A program made the translations under genes and the position numbers. A stretch of DNA of 64,000 nt from Agelaius tricolor (taxonomy: Eukaryota; Chordata; Aves; Passeriformes; Icteridae), in assembly GCA_023055355.1 (NCBI GenBank), contig JALJCS010000009.1, forward strand, positions 47,150,501 through 47,214,500, read 5' to 3'. Below are positions 37,901 to 48,352 of this stretch, in pieces (the stretch's first letter is position 1; each line of letters starts with the position of its first letter). The notes beneath the pieces were generated by a model. That model saw only the letters and a list, made by a program, of their open reading frames with translations, had not been told where the DNA came from and ran no database searches.

Positions 37901-40189
37901 TCCTATGCTCATCACCTGTCACTAGAACACATCTTTCTCCAAAAACCAGATGTGAGGCATTTAGAAGATTCACAGTTTATTCTAATATGGAAAGAACCCC
38001 TTGCAATATTTCAGTAGTAACAAGGGAAAGGGAGGGAACAGTCAGTGGAGACAGAGAAGCTTCTTCAAAAGTAGAGGTAATACAGAATTATATTGTATTG
38101 TCTAGTGACAACAAAAGGAGCTCAGAGACAAAATATTTTTTAAACACTTTAGCCACCTTAAAACTCTTCATAATGAAGGATGTTATTTATGGAAGGTTTT
38201 TACAGTACACATTATATAGATTATCTGTAGGTTGCATAGGTTGTAAAGGCAATTCCTCAGTGCATGGATATGGGTAGAAAGGGAGCACAGCCTTGAGTGT
38301 GCAAGTGGGGAAGAGAGGGGAATCCTTCTCTTAAGGGGAAGAGAACTTCTCTGTTAAAACTCTTAGAAACCAACGTGGTTTTCAGGTTTTGCTCATTGAG
38401 CTTTGGATGTGAAATTGGCAAAAATTGTAGCCAGAGAAACCCCATTCCATTCAAATACAAAAGTGAGGAGGCACATACCCTAAGGAAATTCATGGAAAAA
38501 GATAAAAATAAATCAATGCAGCAGCAAGACCTGTGCTCCTGCAGAATGCTTGGCTATTGAGAAGAACAGGTTCAGTAAATTTTGGGCCTTACAGAGCCCA
38601 AAATGGAGCATTGCTTGCTGAAACTTGCAGCCTCTGGGGCTGGAGGTCCTTTTTCTGGATTACAGGGAGCTTGCACTAGCACGACACATTCCCCAAGGAG
38701 CTGGAAAGGTGCCAGGGAGCCACAGTTTGGGTTGGATTTTGCTGACTGTGGAGAAGAGATGAGGCTGGGAGGGAGGGTGGGCTCACACATGTTTGTGTGC
38801 GTCAGAAAGACAAGCTTGGTGCAGTGGGGAGCCGGGAAATGTTGGGTTCAGTGAACCCACTGCATCTAAGCAGAGTGTGTTGACTTCTTAATCCACTCAA
38901 ACTGAGCTTTTGTTTGGTGTTTTGTAAACTGGGATGGCAAAGCACCGTATTCTACTCAATGAGTAAAGTCTGACGAGTTTGTCCTGTCCGCTCCACTGCT
39001 GTGCTACTTGTGTGACAAAGACAGCAGAGACTGAGGTGGCTTTTCCAGGTCATATCCTATGTTACTATTTACTAAATATTTAATTTATTAACTGGTAAAA
39101 CTGGTAAATAGTAATGTGCTTCCAGTAGTATTCCCAAATACATATCAGTGCTGCAAAAATTGCCATTTGGAATTGCCTCCCAGTTGCTTCAGGAATCTTG
39201 GTCATTTAAATCAAAATTATAATTTTCAACCAGGATATAATTCAAAAGGAAAAAAGGGAGGAAGGAAGGAAGGAAATTTTCAATTCAACATCATTTCATA
39301 GTTGAGATACAAAAGGAAAATTTTGGGTAGCCTTTATACCCATGAAAGGAAATAATTATTTTGCAATGAAACAATTGTAATCAGAAAAAGAAAAGCCAAG
39401 CACATCCTAAGAGTTCTAAGTAAACATTTCTAAGTCACCCAAAATGGTTGTCACATAAATAATTAGACAGCTGTAAAAATAGATTCAATTATTGTTTATG
39501 TTTAGTAAATTAATTGGTTCAAAAGCCAAACCAATCAATCATCCTAGAAATAGAGTCAAAATGGCTGTTGTAACATAATTTTTGGTTTCACTTCTAGATA
39601 AAAATGTCTTTCACAAAATAAATATTTTTGAGAAAAAAGTAAAAAGACAGATTGTAGGGAATGTGTCCAAAATGATCTGAATGCCTGCAACAGAAATAGA
39701 AAAGACATAAATATAATATTTTTTCTGCCTTCAGGGGTCAAAAATGAAATATAGCTTCATCCTTGTTAATTCTGAAACCTCAGTGTGAATATATTCGTTA
39801 GGTTTTAATGTTAATTTGGAGAGCAAGTTAAATAAAGCATGTTCATAATTTTGCTAGGCACAGTCATTTTATCCACATCAATTTTCTCAGTACATTGCCA
39901 GTAGCACAAAGAATTGTGGAATCGCTATTTTATTTTGAAATCTGAACTGAGACCAGATAGGAATTAAATTTAGCCTTGCTTGTTGGCTAAATGAATAATA
40001 TCTGTCAGGTAGATTCCCAGTATCAATTAGATAATAATCTCTGCAATAATTATCTGCAATTACTCCATTACCTTAGGGACCTAGAAAGATAAAAGCCCGT
40101 GAAAGCATAAATTGTGTGCTACAGATTGTTGTAGACCATCCCCTGTTGATTTACACTACACACACCAAGAACTAGTTCCAGCTTGAGCA
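34906..40189. other. Long non-coding single-copy stretch
   Basis: No gene recognised. A TG/TA-rich run occurs at 37189-37250, and a GGAA tetranucleotide run (about four copies) at 39260-39275. The block 35460-35700 keeps several CpGs and a CACGTG E-box (in TGCTCACGTGTG) near 35573-35580. The piece 39990-40140 is rich in ATTA/TAAT homeodomain cores and is listed separately. ORFs up to 128 codons (37891-38277) have no recognised homology. Confidence 0.5.
40025..40071. promoter_or_regulatory. Cluster of homeodomain-type ATTA/TAAT cores with an inverted repeat
   Basis: Within about 47 bp the sequence carries CAATTAG, GATAATAAT, AATAATTATC, GCAATTAC and CCATTACC, so roughly six to seven ATTA/TAAT cores. 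A 7-bp inverted repeat, AGATAAT (40029-40035) and ATTATCT (40049-40055), brackets the centre and also supplies GATA-type sites on both strands. Such clusters are typical of conserved developmental enhancers but also arise in AT-rich DNA. Function is speculative. Confidence 0.18.
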
Positions 40190-40513
40190 CTCACTCACAG
40201 CTCTGGGCTACAGGCATTTGGACAGGAAGCCAGTCCTGCCTGGCTCCTCTGGCTGGATATCCTGGGGGAGATCAGATTTCCTCTGGGAATGGGGCCACTG
40301 CACCCCTGTCTGTGCTGGTGGCTGGGCATGTCAGGGAGGGGACATGTTGGAATTGTCTGTTTGAGAGAGGAGGAATAGACCTGGGCGTGGGAAGGGCAGG
40401 GCTCCCATTGCCCTGGGCTCTGAGAAGGGCTGGGACATGGATGCTTCCCTCTGGATAGCCACCAGTTATGGGATGCTGGAAGTGGATCCCATGAACAGCT
40501 GCCTTCCTATCAG
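40190..40513. other. GC-richer block of unknown origin upstream of a CR1 tail
   Basis: About 320 bp are noticeably richer in G and C than the surroundings and contain repeated GGG/CCTGG/CTGGG elements. A 91-codon plus-strand frame (40183-40458) has no recognised domain. It runs into the CR1 tail at 40514 and may be an extension of that repeat too diverged to recognise, or a separate unrecognised element. Confidence 0.4.
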
Positions 40514-40661
40514 GGATATTCCATCCCTGGAAGTGTTCAGGGACAGGCTGGATGGGGCTTGGATCAACCTGGGCTGGTGGGAAGTGGCCCGTGGAGAGGG
40601 GTTGGAAGATTTTTAAGGTCTTTTTGAATCCAAACTATTCTGTGATTCCATGATTCTGTGC
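40514..40661 (+). mobile_element. CR1 LINE 3' tail fragment
   Basis: The copy reads CATCCCTGGAAGTGTTCAGG, GACAGGCTGGATGGGGCTTG, GATCAACCTGGGCTGGTGGG, a diverged GTGGCCC...GGTTGGAAGATTTTTAAGG segment, then AACTATTCTGTGATTCCATG and ATTCTGTG. The three terminal octamers mark the genuine CR1 3' end. A strong 44-nt inverted repeat begins only 13 bp after it. Confidence 0.92.
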
Positions 40662-40674
40662 TCCCTAGACTCAT

Positions 40675-40718
40675 GTTTAAGATTATACCTGAAATCTTTA
40701 ACAGGTACAATCTTAAAC
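40675..40718. other. 44-nt inverted repeat (hairpin)
   Basis: The left arm starts GTTTAAGATT (40675-40684) and is matched exactly by AATCTTAAAC (40709-40718). Inside, one A/C mismatch is followed by six further pairs (TACCTG with CAGGTA), leaving the 10-nt loop AAATCTTTAA. In total 16 of 17 positions pair. It lies directly downstream of a CR1 3' end, whose known termini do not include it. It could be a mutational templated inversion, a regulatory dyad or a precursor hairpin; nothing in the sequence decides between these. Confidence 0.85.
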
Positions 40719-42384
40719 AGAAGATATTTCTTCTCAGTGCTGAAGGCATGCAGAGCTCTGGAGGAGCAAACCTTAGAAGCAACCCCTCCTCCTGCACTCC
40801 ATCTCCTCATCCTCCATCCAACACACATTGGCAGATTGCTGACACAGCTTTATAAAAATAATTAACAGAAAGAGGGGAAGGCTTCTCTTTGGGTCAGAAC
40901 TCTGCCTTGAGTGCTTCTGCCTATACAGCCTCAGCAAAAATGTCTTGCCCATCTTCAGCAATCAACCTGAACCATTCTGTGTCTCTTTCAAAACCTATTT
41001 CTGTGAGAGACCATTCTCTGTGTCTCTCTCAAAACCTATTTCTTCCTTTCTATTTCTAAAAGTGCAAAGTTGCACAAAATACGAGCCAACTATTAAAGGA
41101 GAGAAATTACTTGTTATATGACAAAAAAGTGCATTCCCACAGTCCTTTTGGTTAATTAAATATTCAGTGTTTCACTTCAACCAACACCAGAGATAAGTGT
41201 ACCAAACCAAACTGACAGCTCTCCATGTGATAAAACTGGAATTTTCTGTGTTTGGGACACGTCTTGTTGTATTTTTTACTTAATGACCAAGCCATCATAT
41301 CTGTCAAACTGACATCAAAATTATTAGAAATGTAAATGGAGTTAAAAAAGCAGTAGATTAAATGGACACAGATAAGGGTAGTGTCTGTGAAATAACAGCA
41401 CTTTGCCAGATGTTTACATGCCAAACCAGATGGAAGTTGCAGTATTATTAACTTTTTTGCAGAATGCAGAGTCTAAGTTGGAAGATGTATTGCTGTAATC
41501 ATAAAGACACTTGTGAGCCATTTTTTAAAATTAATTGGTTTGATTGCCAGCTGTAGTATGATTAAGGCAAGTGTGGCCATCAGCTGCCCAGGACTTTTCC
41601 AGATGGGCTCAGAGCATGGACAGTGATAGTTAATAAGTGGCGGATAAATCCAGGGTAAACCTGTCCACACCTTCCTCTATGATACTCACATTTCAACAAT
41701 GAAAAGTGAAGGTTTCCTTATCTAATGTTATGAGAGATGCCCACATTAAAAACAAGAGAGATTAATTAGAGTCACTTTTCAGTGTGGGGCTTGTACTGTA
41801 AGAGAATTGTATCATCTGTGAATTTAGTTGTCCAAGTCCTTTTTGTACAACTGGCAAAGTTTTATGCTTTTTAAGGGGTCAGTGACAATTACAATGTATA
41901 TTTGCTCTACATAAGCACCTATGGGAGGTAACAAAGGGCAGGAGAGCCCTAATTAACACTGAATTAGTGCTTCCTCCTACATTTCCACCCCACTAACCTG
42001 ACCTGAGGCCCCTGTGTGTATCATGCAGCTGCCCAGCTGGGCCAGCTTTTCTCTTATGACCAGTTTCTCCCTTTCCTGGAATTCCTCTTAAAATTTCCAC
42101 AGAGGGGAATACTTTTCCTCTTAGAAGCTCTGGCTGCAATCTGTCTCTAGGTCTGTTTTGTTGGCTGATGCTGGGGTTTGTGCTTCAGCCACACTCCCTT
42201 GCTCAGCTACATCTTTTGTATTTCTGGCTTGAATTTTCTAGGCTGTCAAGGCAGAGGTGTCCAGTGAATATTGTTAATATTTTGTCAGGGCTGGATTAGA
42301 TGCAGGCACAGCTCTGTGTAAGTGTTCATGCCCAACAACAGTGGCTCAGCCACCTGAGGCTTTTTGTGGCATTTCTGTCTCAAC
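40719..42384. other. Non-coding stretch
   Basis: No gene recognised. Four overlapping small frames at 40564-40961 lie over the hairpin and its downstream flank and look like chance. An imperfect tandem duplication at 40971-41043 is listed separately. The remainder is ordinary AT-rich DNA. Confidence 0.5.
40971..41043 (+). repeat. Imperfect tandem duplication, period about 39 bp
   Basis: ACCATTCTGTGTCTCTTTCA (from 40971) recurs as ACCATTCTCTGTGTCTCTCT (from 41010), both continuing into CAAAACCTATTTCT. The copies differ by a 2-base insertion and one substitution, so the duplication is older than the one at 25394. Confidence 0.85.
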
Positions 42385-42464
42385 TTTTGTCAATTTGAAG
42401 CCATTCCCCCTTGTCCTGTCACTTCAGGCCCTTGTAAATAGTCTCTCCCCATCATTCTTGTTTC
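42385..42464 (-). mobile_element. CR1 LINE internal 3'-region fragment, reverse orientation, lacking its 3' end
   Basis: The plus strand has TTTGAAGCCATTCCCCCTTG, TCCTGTCACTTCAGGCCCTT and GTAAATAGTCTCTCCCCATC, which is the segment of the CR1 tail lying about 200-300 bp from the 3' terminus, read in reverse. The normal 3'-terminal portion should lie at lower coordinates and is absent. This copy is therefore truncated at both ends, implying a deletion after insertion. Confidence 0.85.
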
Positions 42465-45400
42465 TCATATAATCTGTTTATATGTTTCGCTCACAGCAGA
42501 GCAGATTTACCCTGTTTTCTCCTAGAACCATTAACAGATGCAAACAAAAGGGAGATACTGCAGAGGAAATTAAAAACAGGCACTTCTGTGAGTTCAGTGT
42601 CAGGAGATAAGCTACACAAAGGGTTACAAATTAAAGAGGCTCACCCTTTGACAGGTAGGAAAAGTATGAAAGCAGTGTAATCTGAAAGCCATGGCAAAAA
42701 TAATAACTGGAGATCCCTGCAAAAATCCTGAAAAATATTACTATCAGCCACTGCTGCTTCCAGAAAGAAAAGAAAGGAAATGTATATATGTAAGGTTCTT
42801 TTGTTCTTTTCCTGGAGTGTGTTTTTTTTCTTATCTTGTGGCTACAGCTTTTTCTAAGATAAAATAATTCCAAACATAAGGTTAGTATTCTGACAGCACA
42901 AACTGCATCATGAGAGCTATCTTAAAAGTCTGTTTAGGGGATTTGGCTCTGAGAAATTCAATTAGCAAAATCTGCTCATTTTCTTTAAAGCAACTATGTT
43001 TTTGAAAAGGATTTAAGGATAGCTTTGATTTAGCCTAAAATATTTGCTATTTGCAAAAAATTCTTTTTCTTAACTTTGTTTAAAGATAAATAGAATAGCT
43101 TCATAAATATGATAGCTTCATAGTCCTCCTTTTCTAATTTGAGGTCGTCTGAACTGTGCATTGAAGAATAATGGAAATATTTTTTTTTCCCATCCTATAA
43201 TAATTTTGATCATTTCTAAGCAACATAATCTCCCTGCATGGAAAAACATTCTCAGAACAATCCTTTACTGCAGAATTAGCTGAAATATGAGGACACAACA
43301 GGAGCCATGTAGGCACAGAGCCTCCTGGTAGCAGACAATTCATTTTTAGGTTGAGCCTTTTGTCCCTTGCCCTGAGTTTTGTGTGGAGCCACTTCTGATG
43401 TTCGACCCCAGGAGACTTGTATTCCTTCCAGACGCTTTGGGGAAACTGTGGTTAGACATTCAAACCATGCTGTTGATGGGTTGGTGAAAGATAATAGGCC
43501 TCATTTTGTCTGCAAATGTTACAAGTTGTCCCTTGCCAATGCTTTCTGCGTCTTTGATCTTTTAACTTTGCAACTTTGGCTTAATAAAGAGGCCAGTTAA
43601 AATGGTCTTTTAGGAGAAAGTCTGCTCTTTTGAACAAGCAGGAGTTTTTGTGGGAGGTGGCTGCAGAAAATACTGATCTGAAAATATTGTTCCATGGTTT
43701 ACAGGAGCTGAGCTGAGTGTCATAGATTGGTGACATTTCTGTGGGTCAATTTTTTTTTTTGTGTGTGGACTTTCTTTGGTGACACATTACCCAGAGAATA
43801 CTTCTATTAACATTTTATAAAGCAGACACGCCTGCTTCCCTGCAAACACCCCACAAAGAGACCACGGTGAAATAAGAAAGGTTTTAGGTATATTTTTTTT
43901 TAGTAGCGAAAGAAGCCTTAAATTTATTTCCTTTGAAAATCGTTCCTCAAGGCAGATTTCCCTGGGCTAGGTTATCCCAGTGGAAAGTGTGAGGCAGCAG
44001 AACTGCAGCCTTCCAGATGTCTGAAAGTTTGCTGTTCTGTGGTACTTAAAGCACTTGGCAAATAACTCTCAAAAGATCTCAGTGTCAGTGAAACACGGAC
44101 ACATCAAAGGGGCTTTGCCAGCATTGTCATGTTAAAAACCTTTCCAAAACACTCCTGTGAGGGCCCAGGTGTCCCTCACACCCACGATGAGCTTTTGGTG
44201 TCATCAGAGGTTTCCATTTCCGTAGGAATCCCTGTAGATCATGAGGCTGCCAGCAAGGATTCAGGCTGGGTAGCAAATGATGAATGGGAAGCTGGAGCTT
44301 CCACGTTTTCTTCTGCTTGAGCCACATTTTAAGGCAAAATGACAGCTCCAAAATCACACCCTGTTCCTTACGCATCTCGGCAAAAAACAAGATGAAAAAA
44401 GAACCTCAGTCCCCTGCCAGACATGGAAATATCTGTTCAAAAGAGCAGCCTCCACTGCTCTCAGGGCCAAACACCAGGTACAGGCAGGCTGAGTGGGTGG
44501 GGAGTGTCTGCAGGACTCTGCATCCAGCCATCAGGAAGCAGCAGTGCTGCTGCGATATTGCTCTTGATGCTTTGTGAGCTGAGACTCCCATTTAAGGTTC
44601 AAATCCAGAAGGAAACTTGTGATCCACCATCAGTGAGATCCTCAATAAACCAAAGGCAAAGTTCCCCTCACCTGTCTTGGTTTCAAGGTACCTGGATAAA
44701 AGGCTTGGAAATTTCAGAGGCATGTGAAGATACTCATGCAAAATGAGTGTCTTACTTTTTTTCTTACTTTTCATCTCTTTCCCAGAGTCATCTGAGGCTA
44801 TGTAGAACATGTACAGCTGTAAGAGGAATTCCTGGAAATATGTTTTCTTATATTGCATGTCAAATTGCACCTTGCAGGGCAATAGTAGATACAATAATTT
44901 TTCTGCACAGTGTTTTATAAAGGCACTGCTGGTGGATCACAATCTTGAGCTCCCTTGGATTTGATGATGGAGTTCCTCTCTGAAAAGACAGAAACAAAAT
45001 GTCATGCATGTGGGCAGCTTCAGCTTTTGCCAAGAGAAGGGTGCTGTGATTATAGCAAAAATACTGTAGGAGAAGTTATTTTGGGAAAAATAATCATGCT
45101 AATAGAACAAAGAGACTCAAGGAAGAAAACACAGTGGTTTTGACTGCAATTACAGGGACAACCAGTAGCTATTTTCCTGCATTACAAAAGCCATATATAT
45201 CCAAGATTCCAGATCCTCAATGGCATCCAAAAAACCTGGGTTCTATATGTCAGTGTCATGTAAATTGCATTTTCCTTGACAGAGACGCAATGGAGTTACA
45301 TCCTCTCCACAATTTTGAAGTACCGGGGAAGAAAGTAAATAAAAGTAGTTGCATTTGGGACATCCTGGCTGAATATTAGAAAATTTAAACCAGTCCAGAA

Positions 45401-47609
45401 GTAGCAGTTAGTCACTAGATATTATATAATTAATGAGTTTGACATGAGTAAGGCTGGGCACTCCGTTACACCACTAGACTGATTTAGAAGGCAGAATGAG
45501 ACTATATTGTTTCTTCATGTCATAAAAGTTGCAAACTTGGATAACAAAATGTCAGAGCAACTCTGCTCTTACAGCTCAGCTGTTTCTTGAAGCCCGGCTT
45601 TTCTTTTCAGATTTGCTGTTAATTCCACAGAAATTTGACCCAGAGGAATTTTGTGCTACTATTTCAGTAACATCAAGATCTTGAGTGGATTGCAAAATTT
45701 TCTAGGATATTGCCTCTTTTCAACAATGCTTCTTCCCTATAACAACTTAAAAACAAACAAAATGAAGAGATAAATCTATGAAACATAAAGCTGGGAGTGC
45801 CCCTGGAATGAAATTATATGACAAGACCTCAATTCTCTGTACCAGCCATTGGAAGAGAGAGTGCCAAGTGAAGAATGAATAGTGGAAAATTGGCTTTTAA
45901 ATAATTGTAAAGGAAAACAGAGATTGCAAGAGACTATCATTAAAATGTGGGGTTTTAAAAATCAAAAGCTGGTTGCAATTTTGACAATTCTAAGTTGGCA
46001 GGTGGCTGCAGACAAAATTATACTTTTCATCTGCTCTGGAAATAGTAGTTAATAACTCTTAGGCATTTCTTGCCTGTGGGACTCCAAAAACACACCAGTG
46101 TGCCCAGATGAGATATTAATGGGTGGTTCATGAACAGTGGTGCCAGTATGAACCAACTCAGAGCAGTGTGGTAACAAAACTATAAGTTATATAAAATTGT
46201 TTGTAGATGAAGGACACCATGGAGGAAATGAAAATGAGAAGAGAGGAACCTGGGGAGATCTATTTAATTAGCATTGGGATAAATGGTTTCTGAAGAAGTA
46301 GAGAGTTTTTTGTAAGATGCACTTCTGTTTCATCTGTGCTGGGAAAAAAATAAAAACGGGGGGAAAAAGTCTAGACTTGCAAAGTCTCTGCTTGCCAGCT
46401 AGAATTCCATATATTGCTAGTTTAGGGAAGACAGAGAGCTCTGGGCAGTACTATGAGCTGTAGATTTCCCATGAATGCAAGGCAAAACACTCAAATTCTT
46501 CTGGGTATCCTGGGGGAGAAAAAAGACACAGTTGTGCCCCCTTTTTGTGTGTGGTAGGCACTGCTGTCACTGCCCACAGGGATGGTTTGAATTCCAGGGA
46601 TCCGAGACCTTCAGTTGATAACAAGAGACCACCCTGGCCTAGGTGACATGAGAGCTAGAAAACAGTTCATGCCTTGGCCCTTGCAGTTTTGTCATTTTTA
46701 TTTATTACAGCCTCTCTGAGCTCTGAGTAAGCCATGTATGACTTCTAAATAGCTGTGCTTTGTGACTATATATTTTGTTTTCTTTCTCAGTCTTTGGCTT
46801 GGAAAGCTTGATAACAGGAGTAACATATAAAGAATGCTGTGGAAAACATGGAATGAAAGCAGCTTTACCTTGTTCTTGGATGATCTGGAGCTGATGAGTC
46901 GTAAAGCATCTTCCTATTCCTCTTGTTCTGTTCAGATAAACGTTCTCAGTTAAAATCCCCAGAGATTTTGCCCAGACTCTGACTTCAAATCTTGCCCAAT
47001 GCAGACCTGTTTGCTCAGTGAACAAAACTTTTGTTTAGTCTCAGAATAAAAGCTCATCTTTAGTTAGTGCATGTTTCAAAGGAAAGGATCCAGGCACAGC
47101 AAATATCATGCATGCACTCAATGAATTCATGAGGAACAGATGTCATTTGCAGGCAGAAACAAGGGGAGGCACTTAATGTTTTGAATTATTTAAGCATATG
47201 AGAGCAAAGAACAACCAAAAGATAAAACAGAAGGTATTTTTGCTCTGTTAGTCCAAATTGCATATTCTCATAGTCATCCTGCTAGGAAAGATTAATAATC
47301 AGCTATTGTTGGCAACAGGCCTTTACTTGGAAGACCCTAAGCAAGATTAGAGTGCTCCTGTGCTGGGCTATTTGAGGAGATCAGGTGAGAACCAGTTCCA
47401 CAGAAATCGGTGATTCCAAAACACACAATGGAATGATTATTCCCACTAGGGATTGTTTACAGGGAATTGTATCCTGACTTGCCCACTGTGTTGTTTTCTT
47501 CTTTTCTGAAGGTGACATCTAAGGAAATATGTCCAGTTGTTCTGTTCAAGGCAGAAATGGTCCTTCCATGCTCAAGGTATCCCCTGCAGTGGGACACTGG
47601 AGAGCTGTG
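42465..47609. other. Long non-coding single-copy stretch
   Basis: About 5.1 kb without a supportable gene. The pieces 43380-43600 and 43830-44130 keep scattered CpGs and have a non-repetitive, evenly mixed composition, as conserved non-coding DNA often does, but this cannot be tested here. Overlapping ORFs at 44127-44894 occupy both strands and match nothing known to me. Confidence 0.5.
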
Positions 47610-47716
47610 TGAGGATTCTGTAGGGCCACAAAGCTGATAAAGGGACTGGAGCATCTTTTCTATGCAGACAGGCTGATAAAATTTGGGCTGTTCAGCTTGG
47701 AGATGAGAAGGGTCAC
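47610..47716 (+). mobile_element. CR1 LINE fragment (region just 3' of ORF2)
   Basis: The sequence AGGGCCACAAAGCTGATAAA, GGGACTGGAGCATCTTTTCT, ATGCAGACAGGCTGATAAAA and TTTGGGCTGTTCAGCTTGGA matches the CR1 block that follows the end of ORF2. Similarity stops near 47716, where an unrelated CpG-rich segment begins. A CR1 3' terminus in the same orientation appears at 48282, so both may be parts of one disrupted copy. Confidence 0.88.
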
Positions 47717-48281
47717 AGCCGTGGGCAGGGCTGGACGCAGGTGGCCCAGGCAGGGAGGCAGAGACGAAGCCAGCAGGGCGCTGGTCAGGGACACAGAGAG
47801 GCAGGACAGACATGAGGGCAGCAGAGCCGAAAGGTAAGCTCCAAAAGCGTAGGGCTCAAAAATCCTCGACTCAAACCCCAGTTTTGAAAAGCGAGTCTGA
47901 AAAATCCCTGGGATTACCAAGCTGGGAAAGCAAAAGCATAGTATCAAAAAAGGCTCAAGCCAAAAGCTCCCCACGAGGAAAAAGCGTGATGTCCAAATGG
48001 CCCCCAGGCCTGTGGCGCAGCTCCTTTGTCTGCCCTGGCTCCTGCCGAAGCCTGCCCTGCTCACACGGGACATCAGCAGGTTCAGCCTTTGCCATCTGGT
48101 GGGAGCAGTCCCTGGGGACAGCTCAGTGTCCCCTGTGCCATGGGAGCTGTCACCAGACAAAGTCCTCCCAGAGACGTGGCTGCTTTGAGTAGTCTCCTGC
48201 AGCTGGCACATGTGCAAACCCCTCCCCCTGTGCCTCTGACAGCCATTGCTGAGACAAAACAAAACCAGATCGGCTCCTCGC
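47717..48281. other. CpG-rich segment of unknown origin between two CR1 pieces; holds the longest ORF
   Basis: This 565-bp segment is not recognisable as CR1. It has roughly 16 CpGs and higher GC than its surroundings. The longest open frame of the window (226 codons, minus, 47660-48340) spans it but starts inside antisense CR1. A 126-codon plus-strand frame (47812-48192) is Lys/Ser-rich in its first 60 codons and has an AAG/GTAAGC splice-donor match with GT at 47834, eight codons after its ATG. Neither protein is recognised. It may be an inserted element, a captured exon-like fragment or DNA joined by rearrangement. Confidence 0.45.
47843..48000 (+). repeat. Four diverged units of an approximately 45-bp tandem repeat
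   Basis: The element AAAAGC(G/A) followed by 8-10 bases and an A-rich word begins at 47843, 47887, 47932 and 47980, so the spacings are 44, 45 and 48. Examples are AAAAGCGTAGGGCTCAAAAA and AAAAGCGAGTCTGAAAAATC. Identity between units is low and the call rests on spacing and word order. In the plus-strand frame the units give recurrent Lys-Ser pairs. Confidence 0.4.
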
Positions 48282-48352
48282 ACCATGGCAGGGGTGGCAC
48301 TGCATGATCTGAAGGTCTCTTCCAAGCCAAACCATTCCATGATTCTGTGATT
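48282..48352 (+). mobile_element. CR1 LINE 3' terminus
   Basis: The sequence CCATGGCAGGGGTGGCACTG, CATGATCTGAAGGTCTCTTC, CAAGCCAAACCATTCCATGA and TTCTGTGATT is the last 70 bp of a CR1 of the CCATGGCAGGG 3' type, with two terminal octamers. It shares orientation with the piece at 47610-47716. In an intact CR1 the two parts are about 380 bp apart, whereas here 565 bp of unrelated sequence lies between them. Confidence 0.92.

Noticed and set aside
37891..38277. 128-codon plus-strand ORF
   Set aside because: No recognised domain, low-complexity Lys/Ser/Thr composition following local base content, no exon boundaries.
47660..48340. Longest open frame, 226 codons, minus strand
   Set aside because: It begins inside antisense CR1 and ends in another CR1 piece, has no recognised domain, and runs through GC-richer DNA where stops are rarer. 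Kept only as part of a finding, not called as a gene.
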